Assembly: GCA_003279535.1 (NCBI GenBank) | Contig: QCHO01000005.1 | Coordinates: 1-64,000 of the forward strand | From: Prochlorococcus sp. AG-402-C22 | Lineage (GTDB): Bacteria > Cyanobacteriota > Cyanobacteriia > PCC-6307 > Cyanobiaceae | Length of the DNA: 64,000 nucleotides | Direction of reading: 5' to 3' | In this document: positions 37,806-48,593 of the stretch, in pieces | Numbering within the stretch: the first letter of the stretch is position 1 | How the letters are laid out: every line of letters begins with the position of its first letter | Notes under the pieces: generated by a model | Databases searched by the model: none | Told to the model about the DNA's origin: nothing | The model's input: the letters and a program-made list of their open reading frames with translations, nothing else | Made by a program: the position numbers and the translations under genes

Positions 37806-38928
37806 TTATTCATTAGATTCGTTAGAAGAAATATTCATGCGTAATAATTCATGAATAAATGGTTCAAGTCCACCATCTAAAACACTATCTAAGTCGTTAG
37901 TCTCCTGCATAGTCCTAAGATCTTTTACCATTTGATAGGGATGGAAAACATAATTTCTTATTTGATTGCCCCATGCAGCTTCCACAATATCACCTTTAAT
38001 ATCAGCGACTTCTGCAGCTCGTTGTTCTTTAGCAATCACTAGTAGTTTAGACTTAAGAAGTAACATAGCTTTTTCTTTATTTTGTAATTGAGATCTTTCT
38101 TGGGTGCATCTTACTGAAATACCAGTAGGCAAATGAACAATTCTTACTGCTGTTTCTACTTTATTAACATTTTGGCCTCCAGCTCCACCGGATCTACTCG
38201 TTGTAATTTCTAAATCTTTTTCAGGTATATCAAGTGAAATATTTTCATCTAATTTTGGCATAACCTCTACCCCAGCAAAGCTGGTTTGTCTTTTGCCATT
38301 AGCATTGAAAGGAGAGATTCTTACTAATCTATGAGTTCCTTTTTCATGTTGCAGATAGCCGTATGCATATTTTCCATCAATTTCAAAAGTTACACTTTTA
38401 ATACCTGCTTCTTCTCCTTGAGATAATTCATTGATGGTAAGGCTCATATGATTATTATCAACCCATCTTGAATACATTCTCAATAATATCTCTACCCAAT
38501 CCTGTGCATCTGTTCCACCCGCACCTGCATTAATAGAAACTACTGCACCTTCCTTATCGTATTCACCACATAACAATCTTTCAAATTCCCATTTATCTAA
38601 ATTATCTCTTAATTTCTTTAAGCCCTGCTGGGATTCAAAAATCATTTCCTCTTCAGGTTCTAAATAATACAGCTCAAGAGAAGCATTAGCATCAGAAATA
38701 AAAGTTTTCCATTTATCTAACAATTCGAGTTGCGCTTTAACATCATCAAGGATTAACATTTGTTTTTTCGCTTCATCTTGATTCTCCCAAAATGCAGGCT
38801 GAGCAGAAATTTGCTCTAACTCTCTCCTTTTCGCTTTTAATCTTGGAACGTCAAAGACAATCCTGAGCATTACCCAGGCGCTCTGTTAGTTCCGAAAGAT
38901 CTTTTTTGAAATCTGTAATATCAATCAA
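37806..38928 (-). CDS. prfB: Peptide chain release factor 2, with +1 programmed frameshift
   Basis: RF2 recognises UGA and UAA. The main frame (from GAC at 38852) carries SPF, the RF2 stop-recognition tripeptide, in [20 protein letters not shown], and the peptidyl-hydrolysis motif [17 protein letters not shown]. The N-terminus is in another frame: TTG at 38928-38926 opens 25 codons ([19 protein letters not shown]...) and ends CTT TGA. Shifting +1 at CTT-TGA-C joins them to give about 373 residues. An ATG at 38868-38870 in the downstream frame would remove the conserved first segment and is rejected as the start. Confidence 0.95.
38850..38864 (-). promoter_or_regulatory. prfB programmed +1 frameshift site
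   Basis: On the minus strand, AGGA (38864-38861) acts as an internal Shine-Dalgarno, followed by TTGT and then CTT TGA C (38856-38850). This matches the well-known autoregulatory site: when RF2 is scarce the ribosome pauses at UGA and slips forward onto UUU/GAC. Confidence 0.95.
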
Positions 38929-39004
38929 AATAGAATTTAACCGTTATTTATAATCTAACAAGCACTTTTATTTAATAGTATAAAATAAGTATTATTTTAA
39001 AAAA

Positions 39005-39259
39005 ATGTCCAAAGTTGAAATTTATACTTGGCAATATTGCCCATTCTGTATTCGAGCAAAATCTTTACTAAAGAAAAAAAATATAAATTTTACAGAATAT
39101 AAAATAGATGGCGATCATGATGCCAGAGTATTGATGACTGAAAGAGCTGATGGTAGAAGAACATTACCACAAATATTTATAGATAATGAGGGTATCGGAG
39201 GCTGCGATGAGCTCTATACATTAGAAAATGAAAATAAATTAGACGCATTATTAAACTAG
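39005..39259 (+). CDS. grxC: Glutaredoxin 3
   Basis: An 84-residue dithiol glutaredoxin with CPFC at residues 12-15, the TLPQIFID cis-proline segment and GGCDEL glutathione contact near the end. It reduces protein disulfides and ribonucleotide reductase with glutathione. It lies 5 bases before gshB, linking it directly to glutathione supply. It is divergent from prfB. Confidence 0.96.
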   Translation: MSKVEIYTWQYCPFCIRAKSLLKKKNINFTEYKIDGDHDARVLMTERADGRRTLPQIFIDNEGIGGCDELYTLENENKLDALLN

Positions 39260-39264
39260 ATCTT

Positions 39265-40188
39265 ATGAAATTTCTATTCGTAATAGATCCAATAAAAGAT
39301 ATAAATCCCTTAAAAGATTCATCTGCTGCTTTAATGCAAGCATCATCAAAAAAAAATATTGAGATATGGAGTTGTACTCCTCAAGACCTTGAAGCTAGAG
39401 GTGATGAAGTATGGGCATCTTCAGTAAAAGTTGAAGTAAATCCGTGGATTTCTTTCAAAAAGAATGATTGCATACCTCTCGCCGAATTTAATTGCATTTG
39501 GATGAGAAAAGATCCTCCTGTAAATGAGGCTTATTTGTACGCAACCCATCTTTTAGAAGTTGCCGAAAGAAAAGGAGTAAAAGTAATCAACAAACCTTCA
39601 TCGTTAAGAGCATGGAATGAAAAACTAGGTGCTTTGAGATACAGCCACTTAATGGCTCCTACAATAGTTGCTAGTAAGGTAAAAGATCTTATTAATTTTG
39701 CAAATATAAATAATGAAGTAGTCATAAAACCTCTTGGAGGAAAAGGTGGTCAAGGTGTTATAAGGATAAATAAAAATTCTCCAGGAATTAAATCAATCAT
39801 TGAATTAATAACTTCTCAAGAAGAATTACCCGTTATGATGCAAAAATTTATTCCTGAAGTCATAGAGGGTGATAAAAGAATAATTATCGTAAATGGTGAA
39901 GCAATTGGATCTATAAATAGGATTCCTCAAGGAGGAGATTTTAGGAGTAATTTAGCGATGGGTGGGAAGGCTGAACCAACATTTTTAACAGAAAAAGAAA
40001 AAAGTATCTGCTCAGAGTTATCTCAACACTTCAAAGATGAAGGTTTATTCTTTGTGGGAATTGATGTAATAAATGGAATGCTTAGCGAAATTAATGTAAC
40101 CAGTCCAACAGGTTTAAGAGAAATAGAAAATTTATCCAATAAGAATGTTTCAGATGAAGTTATTGAAAAATTAGTCGAAATTATCTAG
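39265..40188 (+). CDS. gshB: Glutathione synthetase
   Basis: A 307-residue ATP-grasp ligase adding glycine to gamma-glutamylcysteine. Visible are the N-terminal [30 protein letters not shown], the ATP loop [50 protein letters not shown] and [13 protein letters not shown]. It follows grxC. Its last 8 bases overlap convergent menF. Confidence 0.97.
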   Translation: MKFLFVIDPIKDINPLKDSSAALMQASSKKNIEIWSCTPQDLEARGDEVWASSVKVEVNPWISFKKNDCIPLAEFNCIWMRKDPPVNEAYLYATHLLEVAERKGVKVINKPSSLRAWNEKLGALRYSHLMAPTIVASKVKDLINFANINNEVVIKPLGGKGGQGVIRINKNSPGIKSIIELITSQEELPVMMQKFIPEVIEGDKRIIIVNGEAIGSINRIPQGGDFRSNLAMGGKAEPTFLTEKEKSICSELSQHFKDEGLFFVGIDVINGMLSEINVTSPTGLREIENLSNKNVSDEVIEKLVEII

Positions 40189-41593
40189 GATTTTTAGCGA
40201 AAAATATTTGTTTTACTATAGATTCAAATTTTAATTTAATCTCATCTATTTCTTTCTCTAAAACAGAACCTGAAACTATACCTGAACCGGCAGTAAATTC
40301 TATATTTTCTTCAATATATCTTGCGCCTCTAATTGCTAAAAGAAATGAAGAATTACCTGCTGCATCAACCCAGCCCATTGGAGAAGCATAATTTCCTCTA
40401 GGAAAAGACTCAAGAGTATTTATCCAATCCAATGCTGCTTGTTTTGGGTATCCACAAACAGCGGGAGATGGATGTAGTTTTTTAAGCAATTCAAAAGCGC
40501 ATATGTTTTCAACTTTAGAGAAAATAAGTGTTTGCAAATGAGAAATATCTCCAAATGATTTTACCTTGATATCACTTTTTTTAAAGTTTGTTATTGTTGA
40601 AACTTCTAAACATTTAATTAAATACTTTATTACATAATTATGTTCCTTTAAGTCTTTAGTACTTTTAAGGAGTTTCTTAAAATTTGAATTAGTTGAGATA
40701 GTTCCAGCAAGAGCTTCCAAAGTTAAATTAGGTTTAGTAAAAGAAAATAATTTTTCGGGAGATGCTCCAAATAAAATATCCTTACTATTCCTTTTCCAAA
40801 CGTATCTACATGTATTTGGTTGATTCTTTTTTAATCTTTTTAAAATTTCTATTAAATCTAATTTATTTTTAAGTTTTATTTTAATCCTATTCGCTAAAAC
40901 TATCTTTTCGAGGATACCTTTCTCTACTAATTGAATTCCTCTATTTACTACTTTTTTCAAATTTGTATTAGAAGTTTCTAAGGAGTTTAAAAAATCATCA
41001 ATAATAGGAAAATCAAAACTAGTTTTTAAGCCAGATGATTTTTTTAATTCTGAGCCAAAATTAATAACTTGATTTCTAATTACCCATATTTCTTCAATTA
41101 ATGTTCTTAATGATGATTTACCTTCAACATGACCATTGATTCTTAACCAGCAATTCTTATCACTTTTAATAATTAATATTTTTGGTAAGACAGCTTCCAA
41201 ACTAGGAACATCTGAAGATAAATTATTATTATTCAAATTTTCAGAAAAAGAAAATAAATAAATTATTTTTGAAAGTGCAGAATTATTTGATTCATTAGTT
41301 AAGTTAATTAAATTTTTAAAATTCTCAGAATTAAACTCTTTTGCGACCTCAAATCTTTTTGGACCATCCAAAGTGACATATTTACATTTCTCGAAAGCAA
41401 TGTATGACATGGCATCAGATTCCTCCCAAAATGAAGAAAACTGATATTTATTTATAAACAACTTATATACTTGAAATAAATCAATACAAGGAATCTCAAC
41501 ACAAATACTTACTAATCCAGAATTTTCCACTTTCTTATCGAAAGAGGAAAATACATCTTTTAAAAAATCTGTAAATTTTAAATGATTTTTCAT
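40181..41593 (-). CDS. menF: Isochorismate synthase (phylloquinone pathway)
   Basis: A 470-residue chorismate-utilising enzyme. The C-terminal half has [30 protein letters not shown], the [16 protein letters not shown] block and [25 protein letters not shown], ending [16 protein letters not shown]; this favours isochorismate synthase over anthranilate synthase. It makes the first intermediate of phylloquinone. It faces away from menA across a 101-base gap that probably holds both promoters. Confidence 0.93.
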   Translation of the reverse strand: MKNHLKFTDFLKDVFSSFDKKVENSGLVSICVEIPCIDLFQVYKLFINKYQFSSFWEESDAMSYIAFEKCKYVTLDGPKRFEVAKEFNSENFKNLINLTNESNNSALSKIIYLFSFSENLNNNNLSSDVPSLEAVLPKILIIKSDKNCWLRINGHVEGKSSLRTLIEEIWVIRNQVINFGSELKKSSGLKTSFDFPIIDDFLNSLETSNTNLKKVVNRGIQLVEKGILEKIVLANRIKIKLKNKLDLIEILKRLKKNQPNTCRYVWKRNSKDILFGASPEKLFSFTKPNLTLEALAGTISTNSNFKKLLKSTKDLKEHNYVIKYLIKCLEVSTITNFKKSDIKVKSFGDISHLQTLIFSKVENICAFELLKKLHPSPAVCGYPKQAALDWINTLESFPRGNYASPMGWVDAAGNSSFLLAIRGARYIEENIEFTAGSGIVSGSVLEKEIDEIKLKFESIVKQIFFAKNPR

Positions 41594-41694
41594 TACTTAT
41601 TGAAAATAACTAAAAATCATGCAATAAAGTAAAAAATGTAACTCAATTTATAAACTTCATTTAATAATGATTGAATATTGTTTGTTAATTAAAA

Positions 41695-42612
41695 ATGGAT
41701 GAAAATAAAAAAAAATTATGGAAACAAGCAATAAAATGGCCTCTTTATTCTGTGGCAATACTTCCGGTTTTTATTACAGGGGCTTATTTACTAAACCAAT
41801 ATGAAAAAGTAAAAATATACAATTTAATTTCATTTACGTTAGCTGCAATTTTGATATTACTTTGGGAAAATCTAACTAATGATTTATTCGACGCAGAAAC
41901 AGGAATCGATGAATTTAAATTCCATTCAATTGTAAATCTTATAAAAAATAAAAAAATAATTTCATTTATTGCATATACATCTTTAGTTATTGGTTTATTA
42001 ATAATTTCAATTATTTCCATATCGACAAGCGTGAACATTTTGATTTTGGTAGCAGCTTGCTGCTTCTTAGGATATTTATACCAAGGACCTCCGTTTAGAT
42101 TTGGCTATCAAGGATTAGGAGAACCATTATGCTGGCTTGCATTTGGACCTTTTGCTTACTCTGCAGTCTTAATTGCGTTGAATCCCTCTAATATTTATTT
42201 CGAAAATATTCCTTGGAAAGTCTCTTTATTGCTTGGTTCAGGACCTTCATTAGCAACAACTCTAGTATTATTTTGTTCTCATTTTCATCAAATTATTGAA
42301 GATAAAAAGCATGGGAAAAATTCACCGTTAGTTCGCTTAGGAGCAAAAAAAGGTTCTCAATTTGTGCCTTGGATAATTTTTACAATATATATTTTTCAAC
42401 TTTTCACTATATTTACTGGATTTATTCCAGTTTTTTGTATCCTTTATTTAATTAGTTTTCCTCAAGCAATAAGACTTATAAATATATTACACTCCTCATA
42501 TAACAAACCTTCAGCAATAAAAAATTGCAAATTCATCGCAATAAAATTTCAAACTCTTAATGGAGTTGGCTTAATCACAGGATTAATTTTTAATTACTTG
42601 ATTAATAAATGA
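41695..42612 (+). CDS. menA: 1,4-dihydroxy-2-naphthoate phytyltransferase
   Basis: A 305-residue UbiA-family prenyltransferase with about eight membrane helices. The first Asp-rich motif reads NLTNDLFDAETGIDE (about 58-72), and the second half has the HQIIEDKKHGKNSPLVRLGAK motif. GYLYQGPPFRFGYQGLGEPLCWLAFGP is characteristic of MenA. It attaches the phytyl tail to DHNA to make phylloquinone for photosystem I. It overlaps menC by 4 bases. Confidence 0.94.
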   Translation: MDENKKKLWKQAIKWPLYSVAILPVFITGAYLLNQYEKVKIYNLISFTLAAILILLWENLTNDLFDAETGIDEFKFHSIVNLIKNKKIISFIAYTSLVIGLLIISIISISTSVNILILVAACCFLGYLYQGPPFRFGYQGLGEPLCWLAFGPFAYSAVLIALNPSNIYFENIPWKVSLLLGSGPSLATTLVLFCSHFHQIIEDKKHGKNSPLVRLGAKKGSQFVPWIIFTIYIFQLFTIFTGFIPVFCILYLISFPQAIRLINILHSSYNKPSAIKNCKFIAIKFQTLNGVGLITGLIFNYLINK

Positions 42613-43574
42613 ACCTAAAATTTAAAAAAAAATCTTATTGCTTTAATTTATCCGCAAAAGTGGAAAATTCTAAAGCCACTTACCTTACAAAATCAGGTTG
42701 GATAATTAAATTAAAAAATAATGATAAAAAAATTGGATTTGGAGAGGTTGCACCTCTACTTACAAAAGACTTAAAAAAATGTGAAGAACAATTAAATATG
42801 ATTCCTGAATATGTAGAACTTTCAAATTTATCTGAACAAATAAATATTTTTCACCCATGTATTCAATCTGCAATAAATTCAGCTTTAGCAGAAATAAATG
42901 GAAAAATAATTTTTAAAGAAAACTATTATTTTGATGAAATTGATAAAACAGCCATGCTTTTAAAGCCTAATAATGTAATTTCAGATTTAAATGAAATTAA
43001 AAAAACTCAATCTAATATTGGAAAATCATTAACCATAAAGTGGAAAGTAGCTTTAAAAAATAATAATGTGGAAGAAGCAATTTTAGAAGAAGTTTTAAGC
43101 CAAATAGATAATAATATTAAGTTAAGGATAGATGCTAATGGTTCTTGGGGAAGGAAGATGGCTAACAGATGGGCTGATATTTTGAAAGACAACAGAAATC
43201 TAGATTGGTTGGAACAACCTCTTGCTGCTGATGATATTGATGGACTAAAAGAACTTAACAAAAAAATTCCAGTAGCTTTAGACGAATCGCTTTTAAAATT
43301 TCCAAATTTGATTTATGAATGGAAGGGTTGGCAAATTCGAAGACCTTCTCAAGAAAAGAATCCAGATAAGCTCTTAAGAGACTTAGAAAATAAAAAAGCT
43401 TTAATATCTATAAGTACTTCCTTTGAAACTGGAATAGGAAGGAGATGGCTTTATCATTTATCATCGCTACAGTTACATGGACCAACACCAAAAGTTCCTG
43501 GTTTAGCAATGAATAAATTCCCTAACTCTTTCCTATTTTTAAATAAAGCACAAAAGATATGGGATCAACTATGA
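42609..43574 (+). CDS. menC: o-Succinylbenzoate synthase
   Basis: A 321-residue enolase-superfamily enzyme dehydrating SHCHC to o-succinylbenzoate. The catalytic KxK is IKWKVA (Lys144, Lys146); the magnesium ligands are Asp175 (RIDANGSWG), Glu202 (EQPL) and Asp225 (LDESL). The second catalytic lysine expected about 20 residues later, in a KP context, is instead QIRRPSQ (Arg244/Arg245). The sequence is otherwise a good OSBS. It overlaps menA by 4 bases and menE by 4 if menE starts at 43571. Confidence 0.88.
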   Translation: MNLKFKKKSYCFNLSAKVENSKATYLTKSGWIIKLKNNDKKIGFGEVAPLLTKDLKKCEEQLNMIPEYVELSNLSEQINIFHPCIQSAINSALAEINGKIIFKENYYFDEIDKTAMLLKPNNVISDLNEIKKTQSNIGKSLTIKWKVALKNNNVEEAILEEVLSQIDNNIKLRIDANGSWGRKMANRWADILKDNRNLDWLEQPLAADDIDGLKELNKKIPVALDESLLKFPNLIYEWKGWQIRRPSQEKNPDKLLRDLENKKALISISTSFETGIGRRWLYHLSSLQLHGPTPKVPGLAMNKFPNSFLFLNKAQKIWDQL

Positions 43575-44773
43575 AAAATAAAATTCATATAATTGAAGTT
43601 GAAAATAATGAAACTCAATCTATAGAGAAAATTATTAAGAAAATTAGAAAGCATAAAATAATTTACATTAAAAACAAATTTTATATAAACGAAGAGGCAC
43701 TAAATCCGATAGATGAAAATGGCCCAGCAATCATCTTAAACAGCAGTGGTAGCAGTGGTAAGCCTAGAAAATGTATTCACCATTTAGATAATCTCAAATT
43801 ATCTGCCGCTACTTCAGGACAATGGCTGAAAGAGCAAGGATTTGAATTACAAAACTGCTTAATTTTTAACACTTTGCCTGTTAACCATATAAGTGGTTTA
43901 ATGCCAATTTTTAGAAGTCAAAGTTGGGGGTGTGATTATATTAATATTTCTCCTTCTTTAATAAAAAATACTAGAGAACTTTTAGTTTTTACAATTAAAT
44001 TTAAAAAAAATAAAAAACACTTGATTACGTCACTAGTACCTACCCAATTAAAAAGACTTTTAGCTGAAAAAGATGGTATTAATTGGCTAAAAATTTTTGA
44101 TTTAATTTGGGTAGGTGGAGCTTCAATTACCCGCGAAACTGCTAAAAAATGTATAAAAGAACAAATAAAATTAGCACCTTGTTACGGCTCAACTGAGACA
44201 GCAGCAATGGTTACAAGTTTAAAACCAAAAGAATTCTTAATGGGTTTTGAAAATGTTGGAGAAATACTACCTGATACAAAAATAAGAATTAACGAACAAG
44301 GATTAATCGAGATAAAATCAGCCAGAATTGGAAGCGAAATAATAGACTCTTCAAAAACTGAAAATTTCAAAAATAAAAATGGGTGGTGGCAAACAGGTGA
44401 TTTAGGTGAAATTAATAAAATCAATAATTCTTTATATTTAAAGTTTCTTGGAAGAATTGATAAAGCTTTTAATTCAGGAGGAGAAATCGTTTTCCCAGAA
44501 GTAATTGAATCTCGATTAAATGATTTCATTATGAAAGAAAATATCCCAATTAACAAATTCAATATTTCAAAAGTACCCGACAAATTATGGGGAAATAAGA
44601 TTAAAATAATTATTGAATTTAAAGAGCTTACAAAGCATAAAAATATTAAAAATTCATTGAATTTATTAAAAAACTTTTCTCAAAGTTGGCCTAAACATGA
44701 AAAACCCGAAAAGTGGATTATTAAAAACAAAAATATAAGTAAAGCAAAAATAAACTATAAATTTAAAAAATAA
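43559..44773 (+). CDS. menE: o-Succinylbenzoate-CoA ligase
   Basis: A 404-residue acyl-adenylate ligase of the ANL family. The P-loop-like LNSSGSSGKPRKCIH is clear, as are LAPCYGSTETAAMVT, the adenylate-binding TGDLGE and FLGRIDKAFNSGGEIVFPEVIE. It is short for the family, with a trimmed N-terminal region. The second in-frame ATG at 43571 gives an ATGA overlap with the menC stop, like the menA-menC junction, and is probably the real start (400 residues). Confidence 0.88.
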   Translation: MGSTMKNKIHIIEVENNETQSIEKIIKKIRKHKIIYIKNKFYINEEALNPIDENGPAIILNSSGSSGKPRKCIHHLDNLKLSAATSGQWLKEQGFELQNCLIFNTLPVNHISGLMPIFRSQSWGCDYINISPSLIKNTRELLVFTIKFKKNKKHLITSLVPTQLKRLLAEKDGINWLKIFDLIWVGGASITRETAKKCIKEQIKLAPCYGSTETAAMVTSLKPKEFLMGFENVGEILPDTKIRINEQGLIEIKSARIGSEIIDSSKTENFKNKNGWWQTGDLGEINKINNSLYLKFLGRIDKAFNSGGEIVFPEVIESRLNDFIMKENIPINKFNISKVPDKLWGNKIKIIIEFKELTKHKNIKNSLNLLKNFSQSWPKHEKPEKWIIKNKNISKAKINYKFKK

Positions 44774-44783
44774 TAAATAATAC

Positions 44784-45236
<453 letters not shown>

Positions 45237-45245
45237 TTAAAAAAC

Positions 45246-46433
45246 TTATCTATCAACAGATCCCATAATGACATCTATTGAACCAAGGATTGCCATAATA
45301 TCGGCAATTTTGGCACCTTTAAGAATATGAGGCAATATTTGAAGATTATTTAAATCAGCTGCTCTGATTTTAAATCTCCATGGTGTAACTTCATTATTCC
45401 CTTGAATAAATACCCCTATTTCTCCTTTGCCAGACTCTAATCTTGTATATAATTCTCCATTAGGAATTTTAAAAGTTGGAGCAACCTTCTTAGCTACATA
45501 TTGATAATCCATACTAAATATTTCACTCTTCTTATCTTCAGTCGCCATGCGTTGAGCTTCTAAATTTTCCGTTGGACCTCCTGGAATCATTTCACAGGCT
45601 TGGCGAATGATACTTAGTGATTGTCTCATCTCTTCAACTCTTACTCGATATCTTGCATAACAATCACCCTCTTTTTCTGAAGCAATTTGCCAATCAAAAT
45701 CGTCATAACATTCATAACTATCGACTTTCCTTAAATCCCAAGAAACTCCAGAAGCTCTAAGCATTGGCCCAGACAAAGACCAATTGATTGCCTGATCTCT
45801 TTGTATGGTTCCAAGGCCTTCGATTCTTTTTTTGAAAATTGGATTATTGGTGATTAATTTTTCGTATTCATCTATCTTAGGACCGAACCAATCGCAAAAG
45901 TCTATACATTTTTCTAACCATCCATATGGAAGATCACATGCAACACCACCTATCCTAAAAAAATTATTGTTTATTAGCCTTTGTCCAGTAGCAGCTTCCC
46001 AAAGATCATAAATCATTTCTCTTTCTCTAAAAATATAGAAAAATGGAGTTTGAGCTCCTACATCAGCTAAAAATGGGCCAAGCCATAAAAGATGATTTGC
46101 AATACGATTAAGTTCCAACATAAGAACTCTGATGTAACTAGCTCTTTTAGGGACTGGTATATTAGCTAATCTTTCAGGAGCATTTACTACAATAGCTTCA
46201 TAAAACATTCCTGCTGCATAATCCATTCTGCTTACATAGGGGACATACATAACATTTGTCCTATTTTCAGCTATCTTTTCCATTCCTCTATGCAAGTATC
46301 CAATTACAGGCTCACAGTCAATGACATTCTCACCATCAAGGGTTACAACTAACCTTAAAACCCCATGCATTGATGGATGATGAGGGCCAAAATTGACCAC
46401 CATTGGTTCTGTTCTAGTCTCTAGTTGAGCCAT
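45246..46433 (-). CDS. ndhH: NDH-1 subunit H (NdhH, 49 kDa-type)
   Basis: A 395-residue hydrophilic-arm subunit of the photosynthetic NDH-1 complex. [41 protein letters not shown], and the C-terminal [36 protein letters not shown] are diagnostic. Start is the ATG at 46431-46433. Other subunits (ndhA, I, G, E) lie at 56182-58946, so the complex genes are split. Confidence 0.98.
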   Translation of the reverse strand: MAQLETRTEPMVVNFGPHHPSMHGVLRLVVTLDGENVIDCEPVIGYLHRGMEKIAENRTNVMYVPYVSRMDYAAGMFYEAIVVNAPERLANIPVPKRASYIRVLMLELNRIANHLLWLGPFLADVGAQTPFFYIFREREMIYDLWEAATGQRLINNNFFRIGGVACDLPYGWLEKCIDFCDWFGPKIDEYEKLITNNPIFKKRIEGLGTIQRDQAINWSLSGPMLRASGVSWDLRKVDSYECYDDFDWQIASEKEGDCYARYRVRVEEMRQSLSIIRQACEMIPGGPTENLEAQRMATEDKKSEIFSMDYQYVAKKVAPTFKIPNGELYTRLESGKGEIGVFIQGNNEVTPWRFKIRAADLNNLQILPHILKGAKIADIMAILGSIDVIMGSVDR

Positions 46434-46471
46434 TCAAAATTTAACCTCTAAATAAATCTTAGTCGAAAGTT

Positions 46472-47374
46472 ATGCAAACTGACCTATCTGATTCATCTTT
46501 TTTCAATCATAAATCAGTTATGACAGATGAGATTATGGCCTCATTAGAGCATTACCCATTAATAAATAACGAACAACTTAAAGGAATTGACGCAACTTTA
46601 GGCGGAGGTGGGCACTCTTATCAGTTATTGAGAAAATATTCTGATTTAAAAATAATTGGCCTTGATCAAGATCCATTCGCAAGAAAATCAGCATCAAATA
46701 AACTTAATGAATTTAAAAATAGGATTGAGATAAAGGCTTCAAATTTTGCGAATTTTGAACCAAAAGAAAAAGTTTCTTTTGTGATTGCAGATCTTGGCGT
46801 TAATAGTAACCAAATTGATAACCCTAAAAGAGGATTTAGTTTCCAAAAAGATGGCCCACTTGATATGCGCATGAATCCTTTTCTTGAGGTTGATGCAGAG
46901 AAATTAATCGAGACTTTAAATGAAAAAGATCTGGCTAACCTAATTTATAAATATGGCGAAGAAAGATTATCTAGAAAGATTGCTAGGAAAATTAAAATGG
47001 ATTTAAAGCAAAATGGGAAATATTCTGGCACAAAGGAGTTTGCTTATTCTATTGCGGGATGCTTCCCACCAAAACAAAGATATAAAAAAATACACCCTGC
47101 AACGAGAACATTTCAAGCACTAAGAATTGCAGTTAATAAAGAAATTGAAGTATTAGAAAAATTTTTGCAAGTTGTTCCTGATTGGCTACTTCCTGGCGGA
47201 ATTATTTCTATTATTAGTTTTCATTCCCTGGAGGATAGGTTAGTTAAAAGTTCTTTTAAGAATGATAAAAGACTAAAAAACCTTACAAAAAAGCCAATAA
47301 TTCCCTCCGAACAAGAAGTCGAAGTAAATAAAAGAGCTAGAAGTGGGAAATTAAGAATTGCTCAATTAAATTGA
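46472..47374 (+). CDS. rsmH: 16S rRNA m4C1402 methyltransferase
   Basis: A 300-residue SAM-dependent methyltransferase (MraW). HKSVMTDEIMASLEHY, DATLGGGGHSYQLL (SAM loop), LGLDQDP-like IIGLDQDPFA, DLGVNSNQIDNPKRGFSF, GPLDMRMNP and ISFHSLEDRLVK are all present. Unlike in many bacteria it is not next to division or cell-wall genes, but between ndhH (divergent) and an IscS-like gene (convergent). Confidence 0.96.
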   Translation: MQTDLSDSSFFNHKSVMTDEIMASLEHYPLINNEQLKGIDATLGGGGHSYQLLRKYSDLKIIGLDQDPFARKSASNKLNEFKNRIEIKASNFANFEPKEKVSFVIADLGVNSNQIDNPKRGFSFQKDGPLDMRMNPFLEVDAEKLIETLNEKDLANLIYKYGEERLSRKIARKIKMDLKQNGKYSGTKEFAYSIAGCFPPKQRYKKIHPATRTFQALRIAVNKEIEVLEKFLQVVPDWLLPGGIISIISFHSLEDRLVKSSFKNDKRLKNLTKKPIIPSEQEVEVNKRARSGKLRIAQLN

Positions 47375-47388
47375 AGAGCCAATAATTG

Positions 47389-48534
47389 CTAACGTAATGA
47401 ATTGATAGTATTTGTAAGAATATGAATTGCTTGTTCTATATCTTTTGAATTTGTGCTCAATCCAATACTTAACCTTATTGAAGATTCTGCTTCTTTAAAA
47501 GATCTACCTAAGGCGAGTAAAACGTGAGAAGGTTCGCCGTTGCTGCATGCCGATCCACTAGAACAAATTATTTTAGATTTTAAAAGTTTATGAAACTTTG
47601 CTCCGTTTAAGTCCAATACAGTCAGATTTAAATTGTGAGGTAATCTTTGTTTTATAGAGCCATTAATTATTAAACCAGAATTATTTTCTAACAAACCCTT
47701 TAAAAGATTATTTCTAGACAAAAGTAATTTCTCAGCATTCTTTTTTTGATTCAAAACTGCTATCTCTATTGCTTTAGCAAAGCCAACTACTAAAGGGAGA
47801 GGTAATGTGCCAGGTCTGAGACCATATTCCTGCCCTCCTCCGACAATTAAGGGTTCTAGTTTAATTTCTTCATCAATCAAAAGAAGTCCTATCCCTTTGG
47901 GACCATAAATTTTATGAGAACTCATGGTTATCATATTTATATTTGATAAAAGATTGTCTAACTCGACATAACCTAAACATTGCGCAAAATCAGAGTGAAA
48001 AGTTATTCCTCTTGACTTACATATCTTTGAAATATTCTCTATGGGCTGAATAACTCCTATCTCGTTATTTGCCATCATGATACTAACCATAAATGTATCG
48101 TCTCTAATATTCTTTTTGAACTGTTCTTCTGAAATTAAACCATCTCTTTCTGGCGTGATTTCTGTAACTATAAATCCCTCTTTTTTTAGTTGATTTAAAG
48201 GCTCCAGTACAGCTTTATGCTCCGTTTTCAAGGTAATAATATGTCCATAATTTCCTGTTCTCTTATAGTAATTTCTTGCAAAACCTAATAAGGCTAGGTT
48301 ATTAGATTCTGTAGCCCCACTGGTAAAAATAACCTTTTTATTTTGAAGAAATAAATTTTGTTCTATTTTTTCTCTTGAGGCTTCTAATATAGCGCTTGCG
48401 TTGATACCCGCCAAATTAGATTTGCTTGAAGGATTAGAAAATATCTCACTCCAAAAAGGTTTCATAGAATCAACAACACCTTTAGAGCAAGGAGTTGAAG
48501 ATTGATAGTCTAGTAGTATGGGAGTTGATAGCAT
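47389..48534 (-). CDS. NifS/IscS-family cysteine desulfurase
   Basis: A 381-residue PLP enzyme taking sulfur from cysteine for Fe-S clusters or thio-modification. LLDYQSSTPCSKGV, TSGATESNNLALLG, TEHKAVLEP, the Schiff-base SSHKIYGPKGIGLL and the persulfide cysteine loop CSSGSACSNGEPSHVLLALG mark group I (IscS/NifS), not SufS. Convergent with rsmH. Confidence 0.93.
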   Translation of the reverse strand: MLSTPILLDYQSSTPCSKGVVDSMKPFWSEIFSNPSSKSNLAGINASAILEASREKIEQNLFLQNKKVIFTSGATESNNLALLGFARNYYKRTGNYGHIITLKTEHKAVLEPLNQLKKEGFIVTEITPERDGLISEEQFKKNIRDDTFMVSIMMANNEIGVIQPIENISKICKSRGITFHSDFAQCLGYVELDNLLSNINMITMSSHKIYGPKGIGLLLIDEEIKLEPLIVGGGQEYGLRPGTLPLPLVVGFAKAIEIAVLNQKKNAEKLLLSRNNLLKGLLENNSGLIINGSIKQRLPHNLNLTVLDLNGAKFHKLLKSKIICSSGSACSNGEPSHVLLALGRSFKEAESSIRLSIGLSTNSKDIEQAIHILTNTINSLR

Positions 48535-48593
48535 TCTATTTAGTATATAAAATTCTCATTATTACTAGAAAATCAAATTCAAGAATTTAAAAA

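Noticed and set aside
38868..38870. ATG start for prfB
   Set aside because: It overlaps the frameshift window and would discard the conserved N-terminal segment encoded upstream.
38981..38999. Inverted repeat TAAAATAA/TTATTTTA before grxC
   Set aside because: Pure AT, 3-base loop; background level in this DNA.
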